The notes under the pieces are model-generated. The model ran no database searches. It was given only the letters and a program-made list of their open reading frames with translations, and was not told the origin of the DNA. Shown piece after piece: positions 1 through 11,000 of a DNA stretch of 64,000 bases (its first letter is position 1; every line of letters begins with the position of its first letter). The DNA is from Saprospiraceae bacterium (GTDB taxonomy: Bacteria > Bacteroidota > Bacteroidia > Chitinophagales > Saprospiraceae), in NCBI GenBank assembly GCA_016711125.1, contig JADJTQ010000011.1, positions 1 to 64,000 of the forward strand, written 5' to 3'. The translations under genes were made by a program, and so were the position numbers.

Positions 1-1775
1 ATTACCGATAAAGATCAACAAATACTGGTAGAGGAAGAAGAGCCAAATTACGCAAGTGGCATCTTGTTTTCAGAAAAGATTTTTTATGATATTGGAACAA
101 CGACTCTGGAAGGACCTGAGCAGCGAAACGGTAATATCGCTCACCTATACTGGCAGGTAGCCGGTAAAACTCCAAAGGGTTATGGTTTTATCTATGACCC
201 GATAAACCGTCTATTACAAGGCACTTACGGTGAGGTGGTCGGCAATGGGGGCATTTCACAAATTATTAAGAGTGAGCGATATAGTGCCTATGGGATCACT
301 TATGATGCTGATGGAAACCTTAAGACCTTATCCCGAAACGGACCCATTGGTACCTGCCCTTCCGGGTTGGAATATGGTGTGATTGATCAACTGGCTTACA
401 CGATTGCTGGCAATCGGATGACATCCCTGACCGATGCCGCTACCCGGGATGGATTCTTTCCTGGCCTATCTCCAACTTACGGGCACGATGGCATGGGAAA
501 TATAAATTCAGTAGGACCCACTGATGTAGGTTTGACCTATAATGCCCTAAATCTACCCCAAACAGCCGATAATGGCATGGCCTGGGACTACGGTGCTGAT
601 GGGCGCAAAATAAGCTATACAGGGCTCAATGATGAAAGAACATACGCAGATGGCATCGAATATGTCAATGATGAAGACATCTTCATTTACCATCCAGAAG
701 GCAGGGTCTACCAGGATACTGCAGGTGAATGGAGATTTGAGTACTCGCTAAAGATCACCTTGGTAATACCAGAGTCGTCTTTGCCGACGTTGATAGAGAC
801 GGTGTGATTGTCGATACAATTGATGTGTTAAGAGAAGCGCATTACTATCCTTTTGGCATGGAAATGGTGGGCCCTTGGAGTATGACTACCGACACGTTGC
901 ATCCCTATCTCTATAACGGCAAAGAGTTTAATCATGACTCCACCGATGTAGACGAGGATGGCAAGAATGAATTGGCACTGGGTTGGTATGACTATGGCGC
1001 CCGGTTTTACGATCCAAGTGTGGGTCGGTTTACTGGGGTTGATCCGTTTGCGGATCAACTGCCAGGATACTCTCCGTATGCCTATACATTGAATAATCCG
1101 ATAAATCTTATTGATCCTGATGGAAGATATCCGTGGCCTCCTGGAGCCTATGCGGCTTTAAATAAATGGGTTAAGACAAATTGGAATAACTATCGTTCTA
1201 CGGCCACTGCAATGAAAAATGGCATCACAGTTTCAACAGGCCAAAAACCTTCTTTCTTGCAAAGCGCTGGAATAGAAGTGACCGCTGCAACTCTACATTT
1301 TGGGAATTATACCTCACAAAATGATGCCTCCGTATTGTCAACGGGGAACAATATGGATGGAACTGCTGCCACGGGAACTGAAAAGGCCATGGCAGGCGTT
1401 TTTATAGCATTGCCAATTAGTGGCGGAGCTGTGAAGAAACTTGCTGGCGAAGGAGTTGAGCTCTTAGGTAAGTTTGTGAATAAATTCACAAACCAAGCAT
1501 CTCACTTAGATGCAAAACACATTAGTGCAGCCGTGGGCGATATTCTAGGAAACCCTATAACTATCGGTGCTAAAACATATGATCATTTAGACGAGGTACA
1601 GACCGCTTTAGGAGGCCTTGGGAAGCAGTTAGGAAAATTAAATGATGCGATTGATGCTGGTTCATTTAGTGGAGATGCACTTGAAGCTGCTCAAAACCTT
1701 AGAAGTACATTGCAAAAACAAAAAGATCAGATAACAGATGTGTTAAATAGGACACGATATAAAGCTGGAAACTAA
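1..1775 (+). CDS. RHS repeat protein, 3' part, with polymorphic-toxin tip; one frameshift
   Basis: This is the C-terminal part of an RHS/YD-repeat protein whose start lies left of the window; the frame is already open at base 1. YD-type repeats run to about base 750. The RHS core follows in another frame (804 on), with the GARFYDP motif and the closing NPINLIDPDGR motif. The two frames join if one A is added to the A run at 751-753, which restores the conserved DHLGNTR motif. After the core come about 210 residues of tip. The last 90 (HISAAVGDILGNP onward, with TYDHLDEVQ) remind me of the polymorphic toxin type 28 group, from memory only. RHS tips are usually released toxins delivered to competitors. 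The next gene overlaps the stop by one base (TAATG), as expected for a toxin-immunity pair. Without the A the protein would stop before the core. Confidence 0.8.
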
Positions 1776-2293
1776 TGAATACAGAAGATTTAAGATTAAT
1801 CGAACAGGATGAATCAAAGCTATATGGCTATTTAATCAATTTAGCCAAAAGCGATCAAGGTTCCTCCCATATATATTTGTTTGAAAAGTATCTCAACCAT
1901 AAGTCTGAGGAATTGAGGTCAGCAGCAATTTATGCGCTATTGTTTGTTTTGAAAGTTGATGACGAGTACTATAGGAATGAAGCAATAAAATATATAGCTG
2001 ATAAAGAATCGGATTTCGATCTTAGACAATGGAGTATATCAGGTTTGTCGCAAACTTATTTTGGGACAAAAGAGATTGACTTACTTAAATTATATTTAGC
2101 TCATCTTAATGATTCCGAAGAGGATGAGGATATAAAGCCTACTTTCTTGAGAGGGTTGCTTGGATTATATGGGCTAAGTAGCAGGGATGTTTTTTTAAAG
2201 GTAGGTACTATAAGTAAAGTGGAGGAGAAAGTAATGGAGGCGTTTGCCTCAGAATTTAATGAGATTAGGTCCTTAGTTGAAAAAGAAGTTTAA
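1775..2293 (+). CDS. HEAT-like probable immunity protein
   Basis: A 172-residue acidic, helix-rich protein with no signal peptide or membrane segment, so probably cytoplasmic. Its repeated helical pairs (for example LRSAAIYALLFVL and LRQWSISGLSQTY) look like HEAT-type solenoid repeats, which are common in immunity proteins. The ATG overlaps the stop of the RHS toxin gene in a TAATG arrangement, so translation is probably coupled. I infer that it neutralises the tip of the upstream RHS protein. The family was not identified beyond the HEAT-like pattern. Confidence 0.7.
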   Translation: MNTEDLRLIEQDESKLYGYLINLAKSDQGSSHIYLFEKYLNHKSEELRSAAIYALLFVLKVDDEYYRNEAIKYIADKESDFDLRQWSISGLSQTYFGTKEIDLLKLYLAHLNDSEEDEDIKPTFLRGLLGLYGLSSRDVFLKVGTISKVEEKVMEAFASEFNEIRSLVEKEV

Positions 2294-2668
2294 TATATAC
2301 TGCAAACAGATTTATGAGCCTATGAAAGATATTTAGCGAAAGTCTGCTTAGTCTTGAAAGACTGGATATACGGCCAATGAGCTTAAATGAAATCGATTAG
2401 TCACCATGCTGTGATTGAGCGCAAGCCTCATTTCGTGCCTACTTTACTTTGCAATTCTGCATCTTAAGTAATATAAGTTGACCTATTCGAAACCAAGATT
2501 CTACTCCCTACTTAACATAATCAAAGTTATGGGCAAATCGTATCTAGCTGATTTACAATGTATTGTTAGATCTTATATTTGAATTATGACGTCTCTAAAT
2601 TATCTACTTGAACAAAATGATGAGCCATTGTTATTTCTATTTATCGTAGTGCCATCATACTTACCATA
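2294..2668. other. Intergenic region between convergent genes
   Basis: About 375 AT-rich bases between the immunity gene on + and the lipoprotein gene on -. I see no convincing open frame, RNA gene or strong hairpin here. Confidence 0.5.
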
Positions 2669-3241
2669 TCAATCGCATTTGTCAGCCACATCAAAGAGAC
2701 CTTGCTTTCTTACTAAATCAAAAGAGTTAATGGATAAGACTATGTAATTCGATTCCAAAATGCCGTCAGCTGGCCATGTAACATAGGCTTCGTTCTGTTC
2801 ATAATCTACACTATGGCTAATGTGTGCCTTAGATAACTGTATTGGTAGCAAATTAATATCACAGATAACAAAAAAACTGAGGTCCAAAGTAGTCATTGCT
2901 TTGTCAAGGGGTATTTTGATTATGCAAACTCCTTCTGGTGGTATTGCGACAAATTCATTTTGCCGTTGATAGCTAAGGTCTGGTTGGAATGCTAAGGAAA
3001 GTTTGTTTTCCTTCCATACCTCAAGAGCCGAAGTTGTGTCTATTCCAATTGTGTCGTTGGAACCATTCTCTATCTCAAGAGACATGATGAAGCTGCTACT
3101 TGCACTTGGTTGCATTTCAAGTTGCACTTCAATAAGTGAACTCTTTAAAATGTATCTCGATCCTTGTGCCTCACAACCAGTTACAAGTGTCATCAATACC
3201 GAAATAACAATCGCTTGTCTAGTTCTTTTTTCGAAAAACAT
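2669..3241 (-). CDS. Lipoprotein, probable immunity protein of the RHS orphan tip
   Basis: About 190 residues, starting MFFEKRTRQA and followed by a hydrophobic stretch ending VLMTLVTGC, a good lipobox. The protein is therefore probably a lipoprotein exported to the envelope. I chose the ATG at 3241 rather than the longer frame from 3280 because a strong Shine-Dalgarno sequence, AAGGAGGT, sits a few bases upstream. The start lies inside the end of the RHS tip frame (overlap about 20 bases), so the two are probably co-translated. The position downstream of a toxin tip suggests an immunity protein acting in the periplasm. No family recognised. Confidence 0.65.
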   Translation of the reverse strand: MFFEKRTRQAIVISVLMTLVTGCEAQGSRYILKSSLIEVQLEMQPSASSSFIMSLEIENGSNDTIGIDTTSALEVWKENKLSLAFQPDLSYQRQNEFVAIPPEGVCIIKIPLDKAMTTLDLSFFVICDINLLPIQLSKAHISHSVDYEQNEAYVTWPADGILESNYIVLSINSFDLVRKQGLFDVADKCD

Positions 3242-4752
3242 GTTTACCTCCTTTTGGATATCTATAGAAATTTTTTTCAATCTCTTTGGTAGTAGAATGT
3301 GCAGTAATAAAGGGTAAGTTCTCCGCAGTTCTTAAGTAGTTCTCTCTAGCTTCGTGATATAATAGAACGGATCTATCTAGTGGTACGAAACCTCCAGTAG
3401 TTCCCTGTTCCATAAATGACATATTTGGCGCGAGAATGATATGCCCATCAAAGCCATTCCTTGGTATAGCATTGAAAATATCATAGTTCTTGTAGGTGTC
3501 CTTTATCTCCACGATCGGTCGAAGATAAATTTGCGGCTACAGGATTACTACCGTGTTTTCCAACGGCAAATTTCAGATCAGCAGTTGCATTGCCTGTTTC
3601 TCGATCAATACCTCCAAATGAACCCGCAACTTCGAAAAGAAATTTTTTCTCTGAATTGACTAAATCAGATACTAAAGAAAGACCTGCATCATTAGCGATA
3701 GCATCATCCGACACACCGCCAAAATCGGCATCGACTCTCGTTCCATCACTAGTGTTGCTAAATGTAAGTTTTACTTTTCCTTCGAATTTTGCATTATTAA
3801 TAAGACTCAGGATGTCCTTAATTTCTTGTTCTTTATTTGTACCCGCAAGAAATAGTTGACGTCCGTCTGGATCAATATATTTAGCAGGCATGTTGCCCAC
3901 GTAGGCATATGGCGTTAATTGACTATAGGCCGCAGCCAAAGGATCTGTCGATGTCCATCTACAAATACTTGGATCCAAACATCTAAAGCCAAAATTTCTA
4001 TACCCAGTCAGCTCCAGTTCTTCCTTCCCATTGTATCGATAAGCATAGTCTTTATTAACATTATTAGGTTGTCTAAGGTCCATGCCAAAGGGATAATTTG
4101 CATGCACACTTACAATATGGCTGCTGTTGATTAGACTGCTATTACCCTTAAAAAACAATCTATTGGTGCCCAGGTGATCACGCACGGCATATACATACTC
4201 CAACCCATTAGGTACATATTGTTGTATCTCCAGGCTCGTAGTGCTATTGATGTCATGTGCGTATGCCGGTCCCAGCTCAATCGATCCCGCTCGCAAGGTG
4301 ATGTTTTGCGTGCCTGAGGTCTGCCTGCTGGAATAAATACGCACCGCTTCATACGTGGCGGTGCCTCCCGACTCTACCCCGCTCAGGATCAATTCTTCCG
4401 GTACCGCATACATGATATTGACATAGCCATTCGCATGCTGCACAAAATCGACGAATCCATTGATAAGCTCTACTTGGTTAAAATAATCACGTTGCCGGGT
4501 AATGCTGTCTTCCTGAGCCACGATTTTTTCGTGCATATTGCCCAGTGCATCATAGAAAAAGTTGATGGACCATGATCCATCCATGGCTTTGATGGAGTTT
4601 AATTTATTCAAGTGATTGTATGCCAGATCGGCTTCTTTATTGGGGTCTCTGGTGATGTTGCCATTGCCATCATATAGATAGTCGGCCCCGTTTTCTTCAA
4701 AACCATATTTTTTATAGCTCGATGGGGCCGTATCGGTGATCTTTTTTACCCG

Positions 4753-4760
4753 GTTGGAAG
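4753..4760. repeat. Target-site duplication of IS66, left copy
   Basis: GTTGGAAG directly left of the element; the matching copy is at 7122-7129 on its right. Confidence 0.95.
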
Positions 4761-4837
4761 GTAAGCGCTCAGGCATGAGCGTCTTGTATGATCAAGAAAA
4801 AGCCTACACCTTTGTGTAAAATAAAGGAATCAAAGGT

Positions 4838-5164
4838 ATGAAAAGACATAATGCGACAGAGATGTTTCCACTCATAGCTGCCTACGAAGATGGCACACTA
4901 TCGAAGGAGAGTTTCTGCAAGAAGACGGGATTAAAGGAAAGTAGTTTGATCTATTGGCGGAATAAGTATCAAAGACACATGGACACCGAGATTGGTGCTA
5001 TATCTCCGACCAGGTCCAAGACCGAGGCTTTCGTTCGGGTGAATCCTGGGATAGTAAGGAATCCGGATTTCCAGATGGAAATAATCATGCCTGATGGGAA
5101 ACGTGTTCGATTCTCTTCATTGGTTCCAGAAGCATACTTAGAAAATATTTTGACCATAAGATGA
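4838..5164 (+). CDS. tnpA: IS66 accessory protein TnpA
   Basis: A 108-residue protein. The N-terminal half (SKESFCKKTGLKESSLIYWRNKY) is a helix-turn-helix of the kind in IS66 TnpA accessory proteins. The C-terminal part (ME-IIMPDGKRVRF) is the short beta region typical of that family. It is the first gene of the element and overlaps tnpB by four bases (ATGA). It is probably needed for IS66 transposition through DNA binding. Confidence 0.85.
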   Translation: MKRHNATEMFPLIAAYEDGTLSKESFCKKTGLKESSLIYWRNKYQRHMDTEIGAISPTRSKTEAFVRVNPGIVRNPDFQMEIIMPDGKRVRFSSLVPEAYLENILTIR

Positions 5165-5526
5165 TTGGTATTCCTGGAGTTCGGACCTATTATCTGTATC
5201 GTAAGCCAACAGACATGCGCAAAAGTTTTAACGGACTTGGCGGCGTGGTCAACAATGAAATGGGTAAGGATTTATTGAGTGGCGATGGCTTTATATTTCT
5301 TAATAAACGACGAACGCTCATTAAGGTGTTAGTCTGGGATCGCACGGGGTATGTAATTTATTACAAAAAATTGGCTTCTGGCACTTTGGAGCTTCCGGAT
5401 TGGAAAGAAGATCTTGAGACACAGCAATTGGAGATATCGACCTTGCTAATGATGTTGGAAGGAGTTGAAATTGGCACTGCCAAATTTCGTAAACGCTATA
5501 TAAAACCGGAAAGGAAAAGAGCATAA
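5161..5526 (+). CDS. tnpB: IS66 accessory protein TnpB
   Basis: 121 residues with the family hallmarks: VRTYYLYRKPTDMRKSFNGL near the start and LVWDRTGYVIYYKKL in the middle. The length matches the usual 110-120 residues. It sits between tnpA (4-base overlap) and the transposase gene. Despite the name it is unrelated to the RNA-guided TnpB of IS200/IS605 elements. Confidence 0.9.
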   Translation: MIGIPGVRTYYLYRKPTDMRKSFNGLGGVVNNEMGKDLLSGDGFIFLNKRRTLIKVLVWDRTGYVIYYKKLASGTLELPDWKEDLETQQLEISTLLMMLEGVEIGTAKFRKRYIKPERKRA

Positions 5527-5601
5527 AGAGACCTAAAATAAATATAAAATTTCTGGACATGCATTAGCAATAATATGCATATGTTTTTGTATTTTTATTA
5601 G

Positions 5602-7065
5602 GTGAATAATGCACAACCTACATATGAAGTTTTAATAAAAATCAACGAGGAGTTGCGCCGGGAGAACGCGCAATTAAAATTTGATTTGGAACAACTTCGT
5701 AAGGCGGTGTATGGTTCTAAATCCGAGCGATTTACAACGGAATTGCCAGGTCAAGCGAATTTGTTTGGCGATCAGCCTATGGAGATATCAGACCACGTGG
5801 ATGAGGTCGAATTAGTTGTACGGAAGAAAAAGCGAAAAGGCGAACAACCGGTTAGAGAGAAAATATCTGAATCGCTTCGAAGAGAGGTAATTGTGATTAA
5901 TCCAGATGTGGATACAAGCAACATGGACAGGATTGGAGAGGCGATCAGTGAAAAACTGGAAATCAAGCCTGCCGAAATCTATGTAATAAGAACAGTTCGT
6001 CCTAATTATCTAGACAAGGAAGGGACTTTTCATATTGCCCCATTAAATGATCCCTTTCCAAAATCGAATGCTGGAGCGAGTTTTGCAGCTGATATAGCGG
6101 TAAAAAAGTATGCCGATCACCTACCACTGTACCGCCAGTCTAAAATATTAGCCAGAAATCAAGTTAAGATGTCACCCTCAACCTTGTTAAATTATCTGGC
6201 TTTGGGTGCCAAAAAGCTTGGGATTTTGATCCCCGTCTTAAGAGAACAAATCCATCGAAGCAATTACATGCAAGCCGACGAAACAAGTATGCGCGTGTTG
6301 ACTCAAGATAAATCGAACAGTGCATTAAAAGGATGCTTTTTAGTAAAGACCGCACCGAATGAACGGTTAGTGCTTTTTGAATACATTAAAACGAAAGAAA
6401 AGGTAAATATTCTGGATTCACTTAGGGGGTTTAAAGGCTATCTGCAAGTAGATGGAAATGTATCCTATGAGGACAAGGGAAAAGAAACCGCCGTTACCCT
6501 GATACATTGTCTGGTCCATAGTCGCAGAAAATTCACCGAAGCTTTAGAATATGACAAGCAAAAATCAGCCTATGTGCTCGAGGAAATTAAAAAGCTGTAT
6601 TTGATCGAAAGGCAAATGGATGAAGGGGCCTACGATTTCGAACAAAAATTAAAAACACGACAAGAATTATCCGTTCCCATATTGCTGGCATTAAAAGTGT
6701 GGCTCCTGGATAATTTGCAGCCCAATTTGCCAAATAATCCTTTTCAACGCGCTATAAAATACATGCTCAAAAGGTGGGATGGGCTTATTGAGTACACCAA
6801 CAATGGACTATTAAGACCAGACAATAATTTGATTGAGAATCAAATTCGACCACTAGCTCTGGGCCGAAAGAACTTCATGTTTGCTGCGTCGCACCAAGGT
6901 GCCGAATATGCAGCCATTTTCTACTCCTTCTTTGCCATGTGCAAAATCAATGATATAGATCCTCACCGATGGTTAACCGATGTCTACCTGAGAATCGATA
7001 ATCATAACATTCAAAAGCTAAACGAACTCCTACCCACAAAAGACTATCAGTTTCTATCTGTCTAA
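5602..7065 (+). CDS. tnpC: IS66 DDE transposase
   Basis: 487 residues starting with GTG at 5602. An N-terminal coiled-coil (about residues 8-35) leads into the AVYGSKSERF signature. A zinc-binding-like region and the DDE catalytic core follow, with QADETSMRV (first Asp), LQVDGNVSYE (second Asp) and the DNNLIENQIRPLALGRKNFMFA block (Glu and C-terminal signature). The length is normal for the family and the frame is intact. It lies 75 bases after tnpB, and the right inverted repeat follows about 56 bases after its stop. Confidence 0.95.
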   Translation: MNNAQPTYEVLIKINEELRRENAQLKFDLEQLRKAVYGSKSERFTTELPGQANLFGDQPMEISDHVDEVELVVRKKKRKGEQPVREKISESLRREVIVINPDVDTSNMDRIGEAISEKLEIKPAEIYVIRTVRPNYLDKEGTFHIAPLNDPFPKSNAGASFAADIAVKKYADHLPLYRQSKILARNQVKMSPSTLLNYLALGAKKLGILIPVLREQIHRSNYMQADETSMRVLTQDKSNSALKGCFLVKTAPNERLVLFEYIKTKEKVNILDSLRGFKGYLQVDGNVSYEDKGKETAVTLIHCLVHSRRKFTEALEYDKQKSAYVLEEIKKLYLIERQMDEGAYDFEQKLKTRQELSVPILLALKVWLLDNLQPNLPNNPFQRAIKYMLKRWDGLIEYTNNGLLRPDNNLIENQIRPLALGRKNFMFAASHQGAEYAAIFYSFFAMCKINDIDPHRWLTDVYLRIDNHNIQKLNELLPTKDYQFLSV

Positions 7066-7121
7066 TCTCTCCCTCCCAGTAGATTTAAGTCAATTTTATA
7101 CGTCCGTGCCCGAGCGCTTAC

Positions 7122-7129
7122 GTTGGAAG
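7122..7129. repeat. Target-site duplication of IS66, right copy
   Basis: GTTGGAAG directly right of the element, identical to 4753-4760. Confidence 0.95.
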
Positions 7130-7507
7130 TACCATAGTACGTATAGGCCATATTGTCAATCTGGTCAAATGTAGTACCCGGATCGTTTGAAGCACCTCTT
7201 CTGGTCAGCCCGGTAAAGTTGCCACGCGGATTGTAAGTGTAGGTAGTGCTGTAGCGATCAAGATTGCTGTGAGTCGTGCCACTGACCTCCGAATAGGTTG
7301 CGCTATCAATTCTCATCTCGTAGCGATAGTTTCTATGTGGGTAGAGCAACTTCGTGGCCGAGGTGGTGGGAGCGCCTGCCGTAGTATAAAAGCTATAAAC
7401 CGAACTATCTCCGTCACCTTTGACGCCACCTTCCTTCTCCAATGTTTTCCAAACGGACAAGATCCTATTCTGTATCAATAGGCTGTCTTTGACAGTATTT
7501 AAATTCA

Positions 7508-8005
7508 CTAATTATGCACTAAAGTCCTAATTTCAGTCTCATGAATTTTATTGAACTCATCAAAATAGAATAAAACGATAATACTTTGCCCCAACTTCAA
7601 TGGTGTAGAGCGCCTACTAAATTTTTTATTTGAAATTTCTGCAGCCAAGACATTTCCAAATCTTTTTGAAAAATTTACGTGTAATTTTGGATCCTCACGA
7701 CATAGTGTGCTATTCAAGGATGGCTCGTAAGTTGGCTCAAACCAATTTTTTTGCCTAAACCCACCAGTTTTTTCGAATATCTCTGCATCCAAACCTGATT
7801 TGTCAATATAGATGGAACTTTTAATTAAAGGTTGAATATCAATAAAAGTTAAAGTATCTGAAATGCAATATGTCAAACGATGCGATTTCGGGCGACTCTC
7901 ATTTTTAAAGACCTTCCTCACCTCATATACGATCTCGGGTTGGCTTTGGATTTCAATTATAGCAGGTAACAATAATAAACAAACGAATATCAAAGCATTT
8001 ATCAT
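7508..8005 (-). CDS. Secreted protein, probable immunity protein of the large RHS toxin
   Basis: 165 residues with an N-terminal hydrophobic segment (ALIFVCLLLLPAII) followed by EIQSQ, a likely signal peptide, so the mature protein is probably periplasmic. No family recognised. It starts seven bases after the restored end of the large RHS gene, and its stop overlaps the first codon of the RHS orphan piece. Directly downstream of a toxin tip, an exported protein is most simply an immunity protein. The mature part is a mixed beta-rich sequence. Confidence 0.65.
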   Translation of the reverse strand: MINALIFVCLLLLPAIIEIQSQPEIVYEVRKVFKNESRPKSHRLTYCISDTLTFIDIQPLIKSSIYIDKSGLDAEIFEKTGGFRQKNWFEPTYEPSLNSTLCREDPKLHVNFSKRFGNVLAAEISNKKFSRRSTPLKLGQSIIVLFYFDEFNKIHETEIRTLVHN

Positions 8006-8011
8006 AAGAAA

Positions 8012-11000
8012 TTAGTATTTAGCATATTTTGATGTAGGAACTCCTCCTCTCTTCAATACTCGGAGAGAACTTTTACTCATTGGCATGTAATTGTCACCTC
8101 CGATCTTTGTAAATCCATATGCTGCCCGAATACCGTAGCTAGTCCCTAACTGTCTTCTCATTGTATTAATTCTTCTTACTGTTGGGCCAGGTCTTATGGA
8201 TTCAGTCGATTGCGACCCATCACTTCTTCCTCCCCAATTTGTGTATGACTTAGTTCATGAAGAGCAACCAATCCTGGTCCAAATGTTGAAGAATTCACAT
8301 CAGGAGATAACATCCCTTGGATCATATTAATTTCTGTCAGATCGAAGTGAATATCATTAGATCCAGTATATACAAAATTACCTCCTCCTGTATTATCCAA
8401 TATATTAATAGTTCCATCACTCTTTATTGCTGATATCAATGCTTTTCTCGCAGACCTGCTTCCCAATTTCTTCCCATCTGCATCTCTAGCAATTTTAGCT
8501 TTCTTACTTCCCAGAAACCCTTTCTCAGTACCATAGGTGACATTGCCACTTGCATCGGCTACTAAATCCAGCCCGGTTGCATCTTCTAATCCAAGTTCAA
8601 GAGCTTTAGCTGCGGTAGGATTATTTGTAATAATGTTATTTACATTTATCGAATCACCGTTAACATCAACGTACAATACCGGACTCGATGCTGCATAAGC
8701 AAATGGATTTTGGCCTGGAAATTTACTTGCAAACCTGTCCGTAGAAGTAAATCGACAAATGCTCACATCCAGGCACCTGGCTCCAAAGCTCAGATACTTC
8801 GTAAATTCCAGCTCTTCCTTCCCTCCAAAGCGATAGCCAAATTCTTCATTGGTGTTCTTCTTTTGGCCAAAATCCATGCCTCCTGGGTAGTATGAATGTA
8901 CCGAAATCACCTCACTAGTGTCAATCGATCCATTGCTATTCTCATCCGTAAAAAACACCCGGTTATTGCCTAAATGATCCCGGATCACATAAGAATAGGC
9001 CAGGCCACTGGGTGTAAAATTTTGAATTTGTGCGGTGACCGAGCTGCCCTGTGCAACATCAAATGATTGCATGAGATCGATTTCGCCAGCGGTGTAGGTG
9101 ATCGTCTTATTGCCCGATGTATTTCTGGAAGAGTTAATTTTTAAGGCCTGATAGTTGAAATTATTATTGGGTTCATTGCCAGTCAGGGTCAATTCCTCCT
9201 CAACCGAGTACAGCATATTGACATAACCATTGGCATGATGAATAAAATCTACAAATCCATTGAGCAATTCTACCTGATTAAAATAATCGCGATTCCGACT
9301 GACCCCTTGATCGTCGATCGTCGTTTTGCGATGTAGATTCCCCAGGGCGTCATGCATAAAGTGCAGACTGCTGCCATCATCCACACCGATCGAATCCAAT
9401 TTATTCAGGTGGTTGTAGACCAGGTCACATGCTTTGCTGGGATCTTCGGTCATATTACCATTGCCATCATAGGCATATGCGCTAGCATTTTCCGTATATC
9501 CAAAGGCACTATTGGTCAGATCATCGATGGTGTTAATCTTGTTGCCACTCGGATAGGCGTATTTCATGTTGTCGATCAGTCCATAAGTTGTGCCAGCGCT
9601 GTTGTTGAAACCCTGCCGGGTGATGACATCAAAATTTGAGCGTTCATCATAGGTATAAGTCGTTGTAAATCGATCTAAATTGGTGAAGCCGCTACCGGTG
9701 TAGTCCGCGTACCGGCCTTTTGTGAGCCGATCTAAATAATCATAGAAAAAAGCATAACCCTGTTGGTGTGTATCAAAAGGTGTCTTCCAAGCCATATTGG
9801 TGATATCACCATTGAATCTTGCTGGCGCCGTTGATCCACTGACCGGATTGTCATAATAGAGTCGTAAGGCAAATAAATCATTACCAAGCGTCGAAGGGTC
9901 ATTGATCTTATCCAAAAGTTGATTTGACCTGTAGACAAAATCGATCGTTTGTAACGGAAATACAGAAGAGGCCCCTAATTTCAACTTCGCTATTTGTTCC
10001 TTCACCGTGTACTCAATATGCGAAAGCTGCTGCTCTGCATAGTTATTGACTTTGATTTTATCTTTGATCAACCTTCCGGCATGATCGTATTCATTTTTAT
10101 TCAGCACCGTCAGTCTGCTCAACCCATTGGGGGTCCGTATGGTCTCAGTCAGCACATTGTCGGCTGCATCATAGGTGTACAGTATCACACAGGATGTATC
10201 GACCCCCTGTTGTGGTACGCTGTTTCTGGTTTCTTTGATCAGCCTGCCACAGCCATCATACGTATAAAAGCTTCTGATGTTACCCGATCCGTTTAGCAAT
10301 TTAGCCGAAGAAAAGATGAGTTTATCTTTTTCGATACCACTGCTACCATAATCAAAATCGATCAATTCGGTGGTAATGGTTGCTTCGGTAAAACTATTAT
10401 GGGCCCCTGGTGTAGCGGTACTAAAGCCTTCCTTATCTGACCGGCCATAAGGATCATAGACCATCGCATACCAATGCCCGGCAGCCACCATATTGCTATC
10501 ACTCCGGTAGGCCAGTAGATCCCGCTTATTATAAACAAATTGTTCGCGCCCATGATCGGGTGTCCGCTGCTCTTTAATGAGATCATCTACATGATATAGA
10601 TAAGTAAAAATCAACTTCGTGCTGTCTTTCGTAGTGCCGGGTGGCAACACGATCACCGGCCGGTCTTTATCATCATAGAGCGTATAGGTATCTTCTTTGG
10701 CCGCGCTCGATCCATCTTTGCGCCGGGTCAATACCGTACGGCCTCTGATATCGACAAACGTTTGGGTCTGATTGCCGTTACCGTCAATCACCACCGTTTT
10801 ATGCAACTTACCGGCACCATAGTTTTGGTTGTGCACATGGTCATAAACTTCAGTGCCGGTGTTGGTGCCATACTCATACTGCAATCTACCCAGAATACCG
10901 GTACTGGGTGGCTGCACGGTGACCGGTCTGGCCAGGGGTGATGTTTCGTAAGTGGTGAGGGTGTAGTCAGATGGAGCTGCTACGTAGTTATTAGGTGCAT

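Larger units (their letters stand above)
4761..7121 (+). mobile_element. IS66-family insertion sequence, complete
   Basis: A complete element of 2361 bp. Its ends are inverted repeats beginning GTAAGCGCTC, then A or G, then GGCA. It carries the three usual IS66 genes (TnpA, TnpB and a DDE transposase) in the usual order. The flanks carry a perfect 8-bp direct duplication, GTTGGAAG, the size expected of this family. Intact genes and exact target duplication suggest a fairly recent insertion into the RHS orphan gene. Confidence 0.95.
3219..7508 (-). pseudogene. Orphan RHS tip gene, split by IS66 and frameshifted
   Basis: Two RHS pieces, 7122-7508 and 3219-4760, flank an IS66 element. Removing the element and one copy of the 8-bp duplication rejoins the frame exactly across YYGTSN-RVKKITDT, so the insertion split one gene. 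The 5' piece has no proper start: a GTG overlaps the preceding gene's stop (TAGTG). Compared with the large RHS gene upstream it lacks many repeats, because sequence matching the NRYEM region is fused directly to sequence matching the NLDR region. The 3' piece carries DHLGTNRLFF, the RHS core and a short tip. A frameshift near 3512 separates the core from the last 97 residues, which contain LLYHEARENYLRT and a later AH, perhaps a degenerate zinc-peptidase motif. It fits an orphan rhs tip kept next to its immunity gene. Confidence 0.75.

Noticed and set aside
2294..2668. Possible small RNA or tRNA between the two immunity genes
   Set aside because: No cloverleaf, strong stem or promoter was seen.
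5772..6355. Short - strand frames inside the IS66 transposase gene
   Set aside because: Shadows of a clearly coding frame.
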